A stretch of DNA of 64,000 nucleotides from Chloranthus sessilifolius (taxonomy: Eukaryota > Streptophyta > Magnoliopsida > Chloranthales > Chloranthaceae): assembly GCA_021018995.1 (NCBI GenBank), contig CM037589.1, positions 8,571,001-8,635,000 on the forward strand, in the 5' to 3' direction. Below the pieces are notes generated by a model. The model searched no databases and was not told where the DNA came from. It worked only from the letters and a program-made list of their open reading frames with translations. The position numbers and the translations under genes are program-made. Positions 47,594 through 59,563 of the stretch are shown here, in pieces. Position 1 is the stretch's first letter; each line of letters starts with the position of its first letter.

Positions 47594-47745
47594 CAAGGAT
47601 CACAATATTTACCAAAATTTCGATTTCAGGCATGACCGAAACTAAAAATTTGGACTGAAGTTTTGGCCGAAAACCAATAATTTTATCAAAATTTCGACCG
47701 AAAATTTGAGTCTTATACAAAATATGACCGAAATTTTAATCCTTG
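47594..47745. mobile_element. 152-bp hAT MITE (CAAGGATC family)
   Basis: Ends CAAGGATC and AATCCTTG, perfect 8-bp duplication ATTTCAAG (47586-47593 and 47746-47753). Interior of CGAAATTTTGG/CCGAAAA motifs. Confidence 0.85.
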
Positions 47746-47757
47746 ATTTCAAGTACT

Positions 47758-48240
47758 TTCTGTGTAATGGTTTATAAACTAATCCAGTTTCTCTCTCTAC
47801 ATCCATCACGGAAGAGCACTGTCATCCATTTGATCTCTATGGCAAAATCGTGAGGGTGGTTCTAAGTTAGTCTTAGGACTTAGGGAGAACGGTCAAAATA
47901 GTAAGGGGATCAATCTTCTCCTCGATCAATCTACTCCCTCCTAAAGGTCAAAACCATCCTCTCTACATTTTATGGGTCCCTCAAAGTTTGACTACTTAGC
48001 GGGCGGTAATTAATCGTGCACAATCTAGGGCTATCGATGGGCAGGGCCATGCTTGGCCCTAGCCCGTAGGCCGGGCCACCAAGGGTGATCCTTAGCTTGG
48101 CTCTAAAGTGGCCGGCGATTTTTCTCTTTTAATGTTTTTCTTGTATAAACTTATTTATTTCATTTCTAAACTCTTGTTTTTTATCAAATCTTTTTTAGAT
48201 AAATAGTTATTTATATGTTATGATTCGAAACTTTGTTGAC
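47758..48240. repeat. Dispersed repeat E, copy 2
   Basis: Matches 11753-12640 but lacks the Tourist MITE, with CTCCCTCCTAAAGG running straight into CCATCCTC (near 47955). Confidence 0.7.
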
Positions 48241-49496
48241 CCTATTTAATGGTGGATGATGGGCGAAACACCAAAAAGGACTGTTTATTTCATATAATCC
48301 CTTATATCTCTTCTCTCGGGATATCTTTCTATCGTATTTACCTCTCCTCCCGATTAGTACCTCTCGCACGAGTCTTCTTCTTGTCGCATCCAACCTAGCA
48401 CCACAATTGATTCTCCACCAAAAATACATCGCCCAGTCGCATTGCCAATCTAACGCGTGGGCTCAAAACTACTCGATCGCAATCATCCTGAACTTTCGTG
48501 CACGCTCTTAGGTGCCGCTCAATCAATCATTGGGCATTGAGTATGTTTTTTTTTTTTTTTTTTTAAATAAATCTGATTTATTGAACTCCATTAATGGCGG
48601 TTTAGCCATGAAGAAGATGAAAACAAATATATATATATATATATATATAATGGCTGTAAATATTTACAAAATTAATAATACAGAATTTAGAGAGAGAGAA
48701 AGTGAGAAGATCTCCAATAAAATTTGGACAGCCATCGAATTTCTAGTCGCTCGATCGTGAACGCTGAGATCCAGTGTGCTCATCGTCCCGGAGCCAGATC
48801 GCTCATCGTCAATGAGTTTACATAACCAGCACCAAATCCATTCACCCATCATCCCGGTTGCTTGTTTGGTTTGAAGTTTTGTTTTTAATTTTATCTTCAG
48901 ATCTTCAAATCGTCGCTAGTAACAATTTTTTTTTTTTTTGCTTATATTTATCTACACTTAGAAATAGAGGAGGAATGAAGGAGGCAGTCTCTCGAGACTC
49001 TGGAATTGGAAGCTTGTATTGAAAGTTTTGAGACTCTATTAAAGTGTTAACACATAACACTTACAGTTGGTATTTGCGCACAAAACCTCAGTCCAAGCCG
49101 TGTTTCAAACTCAACCAAGCTCAATGGCCAAGTTGAAGCGGCTTATCTATGCACTGCTTATTTGTTTTCAAAGCAAATCAACCTTCAGACTAAAGATACA
49201 TTATTAAAATTTATTAAACATACATTATTTATATATATACATAAATATATAGATGTAGCATTATTAAAATAAGTTGTTTTAGCACACGTGCTGTTAAGAG
49301 CCGTAGCGGCAATTTTTGGTAGCGACAGAACTAGTAGCGACAATTTTTTATTAAGAGCGGAAGTTTTTGGCTGCCGCTAATAGTCTCTTTTTTTGTAGTA
49401 TAAACACAAATAGTTTTGTGTTTGAGAGTTACACTGGAGCCAACCCCTCCCTTACACTCTATTTCCTCTTGCTCTCCCAGAGTCTCAGGTCTCTGT
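48241..49496. other. Intergenic, no gene recognised
   Basis: Holds poly(T) and AT runs (48546-48565, 48630-48650) and a stretch with TAGCGACA/GCCGCTA motifs ending TTTTTTTGTAGTA (49275-49402), like one end of a CACTA-type MITE. Confidence 0.5.
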
Positions 49497-49790
49497 AACA
49501 CAGAGAAATTTAGAGAGAGAAAGAGAGAAACCCAACCCATAATGGAGAAACTTAGAGAGAGAAAGAGAGGGAGACCCATAAATTTAGAGAGAGAAAGAGA
49601 GAAACGCAGCCTAAAATGGAGAAATTTATAGAGAGAAAGTAAAGACCCAACTTCTAACTCAGAAATTTAGAGAGAGAAAGTGAAGACCCAACCTCTAACT
49701 TAGAGATTTAGAGAGAGAGAGAGATAGAATAGGAGAGATCTAGAGAGAGAAACTCACAAGAGCTTCCTCCCCTTTTGGTTTAAAATATAT
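49497..49790. repeat. Purine-rich tandem array, copy 1
   Basis: About seven imperfect units of roughly 40 bp with GAAATTTAGAGAGAGAAAG and GACCCAACCTCTAACTCA, followed by GAGCTTCCTCCCCTTTTGGT. The array and its right flank are repeated at 55683-56150. Confidence 0.85.
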
Positions 49791-49854
49791 ATGCGATTTC
49801 TCCAGCGACTTGTTACCGCCAGTTGCAATCAATCGGCGATCGTCACAACTAAAC

Positions 49855-51400
49855 ATTTCAGGTGTTGGTCGTTCTAATGAGTTTTTGGCACATGATTTTA
49901 TAATGGGTGCGTGCTGCACCAATAGTTTGGCACAAACTCCCGTATAACTGTTGATTCGAGAGAAATTAAAATACTAATATACGAAGTCATATAGGCCCTA
50001 TTTAGAAAAAGTTCTAGAGATGGAACTCCTTTAAAATCGTCTAAACTTTCAATCCAACAAATTATAATTTTAGGATCGGACCCACCATGGTATGTGTTCG
50101 GTCCAAAATAAGACCCATCAAAATGTGTCGGGAATCATGACCCATTTAATAAATGAGACTTGTTTTGATCTTGAGCTCTTGATTCGAATCTAACCGAACC
50201 CGAATAGTAACTAATTAGCCGAACTGACTCGTTGCAGCACTGTGCATATAACCACTTATATAATTATCATAATGGCAATTATAACAATTACTCACATTAA
50301 CCAATTGAGTCATGATAGTTATGAAACTATGAATTGATTCTACACGTTTCTAGTAGAAAAACATAACAAATGAAGGGAAAACACTTAGCTTCTATTATTT
50401 TATCTTGTTATATTCTATAAAATATTGTTGTCTCTTTCTAACATAGTCAAACTTTGAATCATTTTCCTTTTAACTCTGCTTTTAAGTTGTATTTAACCTT
50501 GTATTATTTCTTTATTAGAACTTCATTTTCTGGTCTCCACGTCAATTTTGTTTATGAATACGTAATGTTTAGGGTACATGATAGTTTCCTTTATATATAT
50601 ATATATATATTTACCATCATCATATGACATTTTTTATGTAGAAAATCACGATAAGACATACGCATATAAATTAAGAATAAAATATGGCACATGCCATAAG
50701 CCTTCATCACACTGGGGTTTCTTTCACGATCACGTGGACTTGGAAAACGTGGTTTGTGAAACCTATCACACCGTGACTCACTCTAATTAAGTTTTAAGTA
50801 AATATGAGAAATAAATATATTAAGATACCTGTACATTAAGAAAGTGGGGACTTAAGCCCACGCAAATATGAAATCAGGGCGGGGACCTAAGCCTAGAACC
50901 GAATAATGATATGATTCGTTAAGATACATTGTGAAAGTCAGCTAAACATGAATTAAGTTTTACACATGCCATTCCTTACGAGCCATCGTAAGGGTCCAAC
51001 GTATGCAGCCGAGACGGGTCTTAAGGGCATTATAGCTTTATCTCGAACTAAGGGAACATTGTAGATACTATGCCAACAACTTCATTTGGCTGGATGTTGA
51101 TTTATGTTATGATATGGAGGTTAGGTGATTATTTACACGTGGAGCTCGCGTAGTAGGCTCGAGCAGCGATCCTGACATAAGTCGTGTAAACAAGATAAGA
51201 TACGAAGTACGTTGTGTACGGTATGGAGTAATAATAAGACTTACAATATGTCATGTATGCTAAGTTGATGAGAAAAATAGGAAAAGAAATAAGAAAATAG
51301 AAGCATCATGTACTCTTTATTTTATATTATGTCTTTCAGTTTGATTATGATATACTATGAGTTATGGATAATTTGGTCATCTTATTAAAATATTAATTTT
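49855..51400. other. Unclassified, possibly gypsy 5' LTR
   Basis: No genes. 50850-50925 (GTGGGGACTTAAGCCCA, CGGGGACCTAAGCC) resembles the LTRs of the TRIMs at 56155 and 61643. Part of this stretch may belong to the 5' LTR of the gypsy element, whose left end I could not fix. Confidence 0.35.
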
Positions 51401-52006
51401 AATTTTAAAATACACCGCAACTCCAGTGATTGCACACACGATCACCTTGGTAAGTTATGGTGGATTGATTATGCAACCCACTGAGTTTACACGACTGAGT
51501 AAACTCACCCTCTTCCCAAAATCTAACAGTTTCAGGTGAAGAATTTGATCATCCTGCCTATGATAATGTGGAGGCTGCTGTACCGGAGGTGTCTCATGTA
51601 GATGATGATGTCGGGTATCATTTGGATGAGAGCGTAGATTCGACTGATTTCTATAAGCCTTGAACGTTCTTTAGTTATATACTTTTGATTTTATTTCTTT
51701 TGAGAGACATATTCTAGTCTTTTAATACTTTTATGAGTTTACGGTTGAGATCATTTTACCTTACGTAAAACTTGATTATTTCCTATCTTAGATGCATGAT
51801 TAGGATTTACCTTTTATTGTCTTTTACGATTTTCGCTGTTAATTTATAAGACAATTATCATTTGATATTATCTTAAATGCCTTAATTCATATGCTAAGTC
51901 AATTTATAAATTATGTGTATGTCCGTTTATCGCCTTAACCAATATGTGGTGTCATAACATGAAATTTTAAGCCCTCGAGATCGGGTAAGAATTCTGGGTC
52001 GTGATA
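51400..52006 (+). mobile_element. 3' part of the gypsy 5' LTR (start unknown)
   Basis: Precedes a primer-binding site. Contains ACTGAGTTTACACGACTGAG and TTTCAGGTGAAGAATTTG, features of Del/Tekay-like LTRs, and ends near GGGTCGTGATA. The LTR start was not identified and no 3' copy exists. Confidence 0.4.
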
Positions 52007-52010
52007 GAGA

Positions 52011-52022
52011 TGGTATCAAAGT
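52011..52022 (+). other. Primer-binding site of the gypsy remnant
   Basis: TGGTATCAAAGT, close to the initiator-Met-tRNA complement TGGTATCAGAGC, 86 bp before the gag ATG at 52097. Confidence 0.65.
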
Positions 52023-52096
52023 CTAGGCTTTACTTCCTTTAGGGACTAGGTCATACGAATTCATAAACAGACGACGTTTTGTGAAATCAGGATTTG

Positions 52097-55000
52097 ATGG
52101 CTCCACGACGCAGAGAAATGAATGGCTCTCAAGTAAATGAGGCCTCATCACATAAAGGTCCTCAAGAATCTAAAGCAATGCGCCTATTGCGTGAGATGAC
52201 GACCACTTTCAGTCAGCAAATGACTCAGCTAACGCAGTCACACTAGTAAGAAAAAACTCAACTACTGCACGAGATGGAGGTGAAAAGAAAGAAACAAAGA
52301 CAAGCCGTCAAAGAACTTATCAATCAACGTCAGCCTACACCTCAACAAGAGAACCACCATACACACATGTCGGATTTCAGGTATTCAGCAAAGCTCGACC
52401 TCCCTATTTTCATGGTCAACTCGACCCAGTCGCTGCTGAAGATTGAATAAGTAAAATCAAAAAATATTTCGGGATCTCTTCACCTGTAGAGCACAAAAAT
52501 GTGAAGTGGGCAGCATTTTATCTGTACCAAGAAGCAAAGAACTAGTGGAAAGCAGCAAAGAGAGCTGCTGATCGAAATAATGAAGAATAATGGACGTGAC
52601 AACAACTCAGGAAAGCTTTCTTCAAAAAGTATTTTTCTACGGCCACCAGGGCTCAGAAAAAGAAAGAATTCATGGACCTACGACAATGGAGCATGACTGT
52701 GGCTGAGTACGAGGCCATGTTTGACCAGCTATGCAGATTTGTTGGGAATTCGATCACGGAGATAACCTCTTTGCATTTCAGAATAGCTTGCGACCTTTCT
52801 TTCACGAGAAGTTAGCCGCTCTGAAGATTGAAACATATGGAGAACTCGTGGATCATGCACAAATCTAGGAAAGGGAATCAGGCGAAATGCTCAACAGAAG
52901 AAATGCCAGATTGGAGGTCCAAAAGGGCAAGACAATTCAAAGATGCTCTTTTATCCCACAGAGACTCATACCAACTTTCGCCCAAAGAACACAACTTCCT
53001 CAGGCTCTATTAGAAAATAAAAGGTCACGTCTCACACCCCTGCAAACACAAGTGGCTCCCACCTTCCCAAGAAGAAATAATATTCCACAACCACGTCAAC
53101 TACAAAGGGAATTCACATCATACGAACCTTGTGTAAGATGTAGCAAGAGACACAGGCTCGGAGTATGCATGCAAGGCACTGGAAAATGTTTCTGGTACGA
53201 AAAAGAGGGACGCATGGTTAAAGACTGCCCCAAGAAAGCTCCAGTATTAGGCTCTCAATACAGTACTCAAGCGAAGCCTACGAGCCAGGGCCGCGTATTT
53301 GCAATGTCACAACAGGACACTATGGCTAGCGACGAAGTTATTTAAGGTACACTTACTACTTTGAATCAAGTTATCTCTCTTTATGTATTTCAAGGTTTGT
53401 TATCATAAACTTTCATTTTGTAAAATCTCTCATATGAATTCGATAAAGCTCTAAACCTTGTTGTTACACTCAAAAACATATTAGCATGCCTTATGCTAAC
53501 AGATAATCTCTCCGTTTATCAGCATAAGTGCGACATTAAACACTTAGCTTTCATTCTTATAGACTCAGAGTCTACACATTCATTCATCAGCCCAGGATTT
53601 ATGTCAGAAATTCAAGCTAAACCTTACCCTTAGGAAAGAGATTGACTATCTCGATACCATCCGGGAACACCATGATGGCTACCTTAATCTGTCGAGACAC
53701 AATAATCAATATTAAAAGCCATGATCTTCCGATAGATCTCATCGTGTTAGAATTTTAAGATTTTGACATCATCCTGAGCATGAATTGGCTAGCCACATAT
53801 CATGTCACGGTTGACTATTTCTCTAAGGTGGTCACCTTTTAACTACTCGGAGAGTCTCCATTTAAATTTCGAGGAATCAAAAGGAAGGAAGTATCTTTAT
53901 TGGCAGCATTAAACGAGGAACAAGACAAGACAGTCGACCTTACAATAATTGCAGTAGTCAGAGATTTCGTCGACGTATTCCCTGAAAATTTACTCGGAGT
54001 ACCACCCGACCGAGAAATCGAGTTTAAAATCGAGTTGATCCTAAGAACTACACCAATTGCCAAGGCACCATATCAGATGACCCCGACAAAATTAAAGGAA
54101 CTGAAAATATAACTCAAGGAATTGTCAGATAAGAAATTTATCAAACGTAGTCAGTCGCCATGGAGAGCCCCAGTGCTCTTCATACAAAAGAAAGATGATT
54201 CGATAAGAGTATGCATCGATTACCGTAAGTTGAATAGTGTGACCATGAAAAATCGATACCCCCTTCCTTGTATCAATGATTTGTTCGATCATCTCCAAGG
54301 TGTCAAGTACTTTTCTAAGATTGATTTGAGATCGAGTTATCACTAACTAAAAGTGAGAGAAGAAGATATTCCAAAGACGACTTTCCCTTGCAAGAATGGA
54401 TTGTATGAATTTTTAGTCATGTCATTCGTACTAACAAATATCTCAGTTGTATTTATGAACCTGATGAATCGGGTGTTCAGGCAATAGCTTGATGAATTTA
54501 TAATCGTATTCGTAGATGACATCCTCATCTACTCACGATCAAAGGAAGAGCATGAGGAACTCATTCATCTCGTACTTCAGACACTCTGAGATCACCAGTT
54601 GTACGCCCGTCAAACTTAGTAAATACGAATTTTAGCTTAAACAAGTAACTTTTCTAGGCCACGGGGTATAGCAGAAAGAGTGATCGTTGATCCTTTTAAG
54701 ATCAAAGCAGTTATAGAATGGAAAGCACCGACGAGTGTTACCAAAGTTAAGAGTTTCCTCGAATTGGCGGGCTACTACCGTCGCTTTGTTACAGAATTTT
54801 CACGCATTGCACTACCCCTCACCCGCCTCACACGGAAGAATGTCAAATTTAAATGGATCGATAAATGTGAAGCAAGTTTTTTAGAATTGAAGAAGAGGCT
54901 TACTACTGTACCAATCCTCACCCTACCTTCTACTTCAGGCACTAGTGAATTTGAAATATTCACGGATGTATCTCGCCAAGGACTTGGTTGTGTGCTTGAG

Positions 55001-55672
55001 CAAAATAAGAAAGTTGTCACTTATGACTCAAGACAGTTCAAACCTCACGAAAAGAGCTACCCAATTCATAACTTGGAACTGGTCGTAGTCATCTTCGCCC
55101 TCAAACTATGGTGATACTATCTCTACGGCGAGACGTTCAAAATATATACAGATCATAAAAGTCTCAAGTATCTTTTCCTATAAAAGGACCTTAGCTTGAG
55201 GCAATGTAGATGGATGGAATATATGAAAGATTATAACTGCTCCATAAATTACTATCCTGGGAAAGCAAATGTTGTCACTGATGCACTTAATTGAAAATCT
55301 TTGGCACTGTTAGTCAGATTAAAAACTTGGAAGCCCTTCGATGAACTCGCCGACGAAGACATTTATCTCTAAGAAATCGAAGCTAGTATACATTTGGCAC
55401 GAATTGTAATGAGTTTGTTCATTTTGGACAAAATCAGGGAAATACAGCGTACGGATTAAGAGATCCTGAAGATCATGGAAACCATAAGATCGAAATCAGA
55501 TTTCAGCCTCAGGACGGATGAGACGTTACTTTTCAGGCAAAGACTGTGCGCACCCAATAACCCTTAAGTGCAAAGGGAGATACTTGATGAAGGTTACAAA
55601 TCAGGATAGTCCGTACATCTAGGGAGCACTAAGATGTATCGGAACCTGAGAAATTGGTATTGGTGGGACTCA
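52097..55672 (+). pseudogene. Ty3/gypsy Gag-Pol remnant (Del/Tekay-like)
   Basis: Starts MAPRRREMNGS at 52097. Gag runs to about 53345 and ends in a degenerate knuckle (CFWYEKEGRMVKDC, with the second Cys, the Gly and the His lost). The protease has LIDSESTHSFIS, where the catalytic DSG reads DSE. The reverse transcriptase shows [40 protein letters not shown] and FVDD (54509-54520). RNase H shows [13 protein letters not shown] and TDHKSLKYL. The integrase zinc domain starts at about 55590 and is cut at 55672, where a purine-rich tandem array begins. At least fifteen stops and frame shifts. The domain order (reverse transcriptase and RNase H before integrase) marks Ty3/gypsy; the lineage is inferred from the PPDREIEF and KAPYQM region. 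Old and dead. Confidence 0.9.
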
Positions 55673-55677
55673 TTGTA

Positions 55678-56040
55678 ATACAAAGAAATTTAGAGAGAAA
55701 GAGAGAGACCCAACCTATAATGGAGAAACTTAGAGAGAGAAAGAGAGGGAGACCCATAAATTTAGAGAGAGAAAGAGAGGAGACCCAACCTCTAACTCAA
55801 AAATCTAGAGCGACAAAGTAAAGACCTAACCTCTAACTCAGAAACTTAGAGAGAGAAAGTGAAGACCCAACTTTTAACTTAAAAATTTAGAGAGAGAAAG
55901 TGAAGCCCCAACCTCTAACTCAGAAATTTAGAGAGAGAAATTAAAGACCCAACCTCTAACTTAGAAATTTAGAGAGAGAGAGATAGAATAGGAGAGATCT
56001 AGAGAGAGAAACTCATAAGAGCTTCCTCCCCTTTTGGTTT

Positions 56041-56042
<2 letters not shown>
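55678..56042. repeat. Purine-rich tandem array, copy 2
   Basis: About eight 40-bp units matching copy 1 at 49497, again followed by GAGCTTCCTCCCCTTTTGGT and, after the microsatellite, GATTTCTCC-GCGACTT and CAATCAATCGGCGA. Confidence 0.85.

Positions 56043-56102
<60 letters not shown>
56043..56102. repeat. (TA)n(TG)n compound microsatellite
   Basis: About 30 bp TA then about 28 bp TG. Copy 1 of the surrounding repeat has only a short TATATAT here, so this expanded after duplication. Confidence 0.95.
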
Positions 56103-56103
<1 letters not shown>

Positions 56104-56154
56104 TTTCTCCGGCGACTTATTACCACCAAATGCAATCAATCGGCGACCGTCCAT

Positions 56155-56494
56155 TGTAATAGTCCCACATCGGATAGGGAAAATTCCTGACCTTGGGCTA
56201 TATGCGATTGCAGACACTACATGTCATGAAGCGTTTTGGGTGGGAACTTAAGGCCATGTAAAAAATAAATCGGGGTAGGAACCTAAGCCCAGAATCGAAC
56301 AATATTGTGACATGTGGATTTGAGTTTTCACAGAATGGTATCAGAGCCGAGAACAGTTCTTTTATAAGGTGGGGGGATTGTAATAGTCCCACATTGGATA
56401 GGGAAAAGTCTCAACCCTGGGTTATATGTGATTGCAGACACTACATGTCCCCAGAATCGGATAATATTGTGGCATGTGGGTCTGGGTCTTCACA
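56155..56494 (+). mobile_element. TRIM (340 bp) with about 46-bp interior
   Basis: LTRs 56155-56332 and 56379-56494 both start TGTAATAGTCCCACAT and end CTTCACA/TTTCACA. The second has an internal deletion of about 62 bp. The interior is only a primer-binding site (TGGTATCAGAGCCG from 56336) and a polypurine tract (AGGTGGGGGGA). No target duplication is evident (TCCAT versus CTATA). Confidence 0.8.
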
Positions 56495-56615
56495 CTATAA
56501 ATCTATAAAATTAGGGTTTTCGAATAGGGCTATTTGGCTTTTAACTTGTAGGGTATTTACTAAGATACCATATTATATATGTACAAAGAAGTTTAATTTC
56601 AGCGTTTTTAGTAAC

Positions 56616-57466
56616 CATAGTGACAAATTTCGCCGAAATTCGGTGAAATTCGCTGAAATGGGGGTCTGGCAAAAATTTTGTCGAAATTTCAGTAATTTCA
56701 ATATTTTTTATTGAATTTCGGTAAATTTTTGATAATTTCGAAAAATTTCGATAAATGCACTCCGACTCCACAATGTATTTTCACAAGATGCAGCCCCCCA
56801 AACAGTAACTTGCAACTGCATTTTAACTTAAAGTTGTTTTAAATGACCGAAAACCCATGGAGAGATTCGAGACGAGAGGATTTTTGAAAATCCGAACTTG
56901 AGATTTGAGTAACCCAAACCCTAAACCCATCGAGCTCCACCTTGGGCCGTCTTCCTGTCCATTGATCCGGCGAACCCACATATAGATCTCGCCGCCGACT
57001 GCGTCCCTATTCATCATCTATTTCTTCTTGTTCTTGATCTTCTTCTTCTTCTTCTTCTCATTTCTCAAGGTTTTATTTTTATTTTTTTTTAGAAATCTTC
57101 AACGAGGACGAAGCTTCGACGTTCCGCAAACCTCCGAAACCACACAGCACGTGTGTTAATATTTTTTTTTTTATACTTCTGTTTTTTATTTCAATTTTTC
57201 AATGGATGAATGGACTATGGACTATGCAGCTGTTTTTTTTTAAAATCAAATGGGGCTTTATAGCCTTTATTTCCAACCAACAGCAGCAACACCATTTTGG
57301 TGTTTAATTTGATCGAACGGGGCTTTATAGCCTTTATTTCCAACCAACATCAGCAAGCGGCAACACCATTTTGGTGTTTAATTTAGTCGGCAAAAAAAAA
57401 ACGCGATTTTGGCTTTTAAAATGCGGGTGAGGACTTAGCAAGACAGCAAGTCAGCAAGTCAGCAAT

Positions 57467-57531
<65 letters not shown>

Positions 57532-57831
57532 AGATAATTAACCAGTAACCCATTTATCTAATTGATTTTCTGTTTGGCTTATCGTATTTTGATGGTCTTC
57601 TTTTTTTATTTAGTTATTTTAATTTTTTTTATATATTAAAATTTTTTTTTAAAATTTTAAATATTAGTATATATTTTAGTAATTTTTTAAAAAAATATTA
57701 AATATATTTTTTTGTATATTTTTTATTCCCCAAACTTTCTCGAAATTTTGCTGAAATATATCGAAATTAATTCAAAATGTAATGAAAGGCCCCCCACCGA
57801 AAAAATCCCAAAAATGAAATTTGTCACTATG
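56616..57831. mobile_element. Non-autonomous hAT element, 1216 bp
   Basis: Ends CATAGTGACAAATTTC and GAAATTTGTCACTATG, with a perfect 8-bp duplication TTAGTAAC (56608-56615 and 57832-57839). Removing it restores a repeat also present at 12520-12650 (TTAGTAACCCTATTATTAAA). The left arm is rich in CGAAATTTCG-type motifs. No transposase. Confidence 0.9.
57469..57528. repeat. (AT)n microsatellite
   Basis: About 60 bp of AT inside the hAT element. Confidence 0.95.
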
Positions 57832-57959
57832 TTAGTAACCCTATTATTAAATATTAAAATTAATTATATATATAGGGAGCCCATTTGGTTCTCCATGAAA
57901 GGATGCTCAAACATTATGATCCAACAATTTTAATTTTTTTAATCGATAACAAAATTCAA

Positions 57960-59428
57960 TAAATTGCAAAAAAAGGTAAAAGATGCATAGAGGTAAAAGG
58001 CAACTGCCCTGACAACCCCTAATACCACCCAAACCTGGCATCCTGGTGATCATTCATCCACTGGTGCCTACATAGGTTCTGCTGGTCCTGAAGATTATGT
58101 AATCTCTCCCCAGCTTCCATCAAAATCGTAGAGACCACAAGTTATAATGAACTCATGGCTTTTCTTAATGATAATAATGATGATGATAATGATAATGATC
58201 AGCCACACATGCCCTATATCGGCACCCGGCATGAGCCGAATACCTTAAACCTACTCACTGATAGACAAAGAGTATGTTAATGGTGAGTGGGGTCCATTTC
58301 CCAGGTTTTATTGAAGCACATGGAAAGGATATAGGATGATGGGGAGAATATGAAGGGCGGCTGTAGATGTGGACTGTGGTGGGGTCTTTTTTTTACTATA
58401 AAAGGGCAAAAAAAACCTATTACAAAATGGGGTTGCAAGTTGCAAGTGGTAAGATTAGTGGTTAAACAAGTATTTTGCACTCTATCCTACTTAAGTTGCT
58501 AATCTTCAAACCATTTGGGGGTCACTACTGCTTTTTGGTCTGAAAGGAAAATCTCCCTTTTGATCATAGTTAATTTGGAAAAAAAAAATTAGATCCATAT
58601 ATTTTACCTAACTTCAATCAGTTCAATGAAAATATCTTTCCCCCCTTTTTCCATTGAAAGCCTACAACCTCATGTTTTTGTCTCCTTATCAGAGTTGGTA
58701 GGGACTGCTTAGTTTTCTAGTTCGTACTCCTATTTGAATAATTTATTTAAAAATAATATGTAGAGAAAACAAAAATAAGAAATATTTATATTGGATTACC
58801 CTGAGTACCCATTGGTTGTGCCATATTTCCCCATTGCAGTCTTTGTTATAGCCTTTGATATGCTGTAATTTACATTTAAATGAACATTATTTTGACATGC
58901 AGAACTCCATCCTCTTTTTCCCCATTGTTTAATTTGACTACAAATATATATTGGGTACCATTATTCACACCCTACCAGGCTGCTTTCTCACCATAAAAAG
59001 TAAAAAACAAAAATGAAATGAGGGTGCGAGCTTGAAAAGAGTCATTTTTTAGTGGAGTTTTTAAACACTGGGATAAGAAAGCAGTCTCATGGCGTGTGAA
59101 TAAAAGTACCCCTATATATTTTGTGGCAATGTTTCAAGTAATTGGCCTCAATAATTTACATTTAGATGATCATTATCATTTCTAATTCCTATAATCTCCT
59201 CATTCTGTGGTCTGCTATTTTCCAATTAGATTTTTTTTGTTGGAAATCCAGTATATCTTAGCAATGATTATTATTATTTTTTTGGTAGAATGGCCAGACC
59301 TAAACCCGGTTGGTGAGTCTTTGGTGCACGATTTGTGAACCTAATTCCAATTCTATCTTCAATGTTATGTCATCATCACATGCTTATCACAACTATTCGG
59401 GGTTGGCATTGCGAGTACTATTTCTTCA
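57960..59428. other. Intergenic; a possible exon-like stretch at 58040-58240
   Basis: At about 58040-58240 the plus strand reads GAYIGSAGPEDYVISPQLPS and, in another frame, ETTSYNELMAFLNDNNDDDN and DQPHMPYIGTRHEPN. The composition is protein-like, but there is a frame shift and no recognised domain. It could be a gene or transposon relic. The rest shows nothing. Confidence 0.25.
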
Positions 59429-59560
59429 CACTATAAAAAATAAGCCCATTAGCGGTACCCAAAAACTGCCGCTATTAATAAAAAAAACTTGTTGTTTCAA
59501 TAGCGACATGACTAATAGCGGCTGTTTTTGGTGCCGCTGAAACTCCTTATTTTTGTTGTG
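59429..59560. mobile_element. 132-bp CACTA MITE
   Basis: Ends CACTATAAAAAATAAG and CTTATTTTTGTTGTG, 3-bp duplication TCA (59426-59428 and 59561-59563). The arms are complementary through AGCGGTACCCAAAAACTG / CTGTTTTTGGTGCCGCT. Confidence 0.85.
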
Positions 59561-59563
59561 TCA

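Noticed and set aside
52097-55672. Endogenous pararetrovirus
   Set aside because: Protease, reverse transcriptase and RNase H are followed by an integrase zinc domain, a tRNA primer site precedes gag, and no movement-protein region is seen. This is a Ty3/gypsy element.
49497-56042. The two purine-rich arrays as LTRs of the gypsy element
   Set aside because: They lack TG...CA ends; the primer-binding site is at 52011, far from copy 1, and copy 2 begins inside the integrase.
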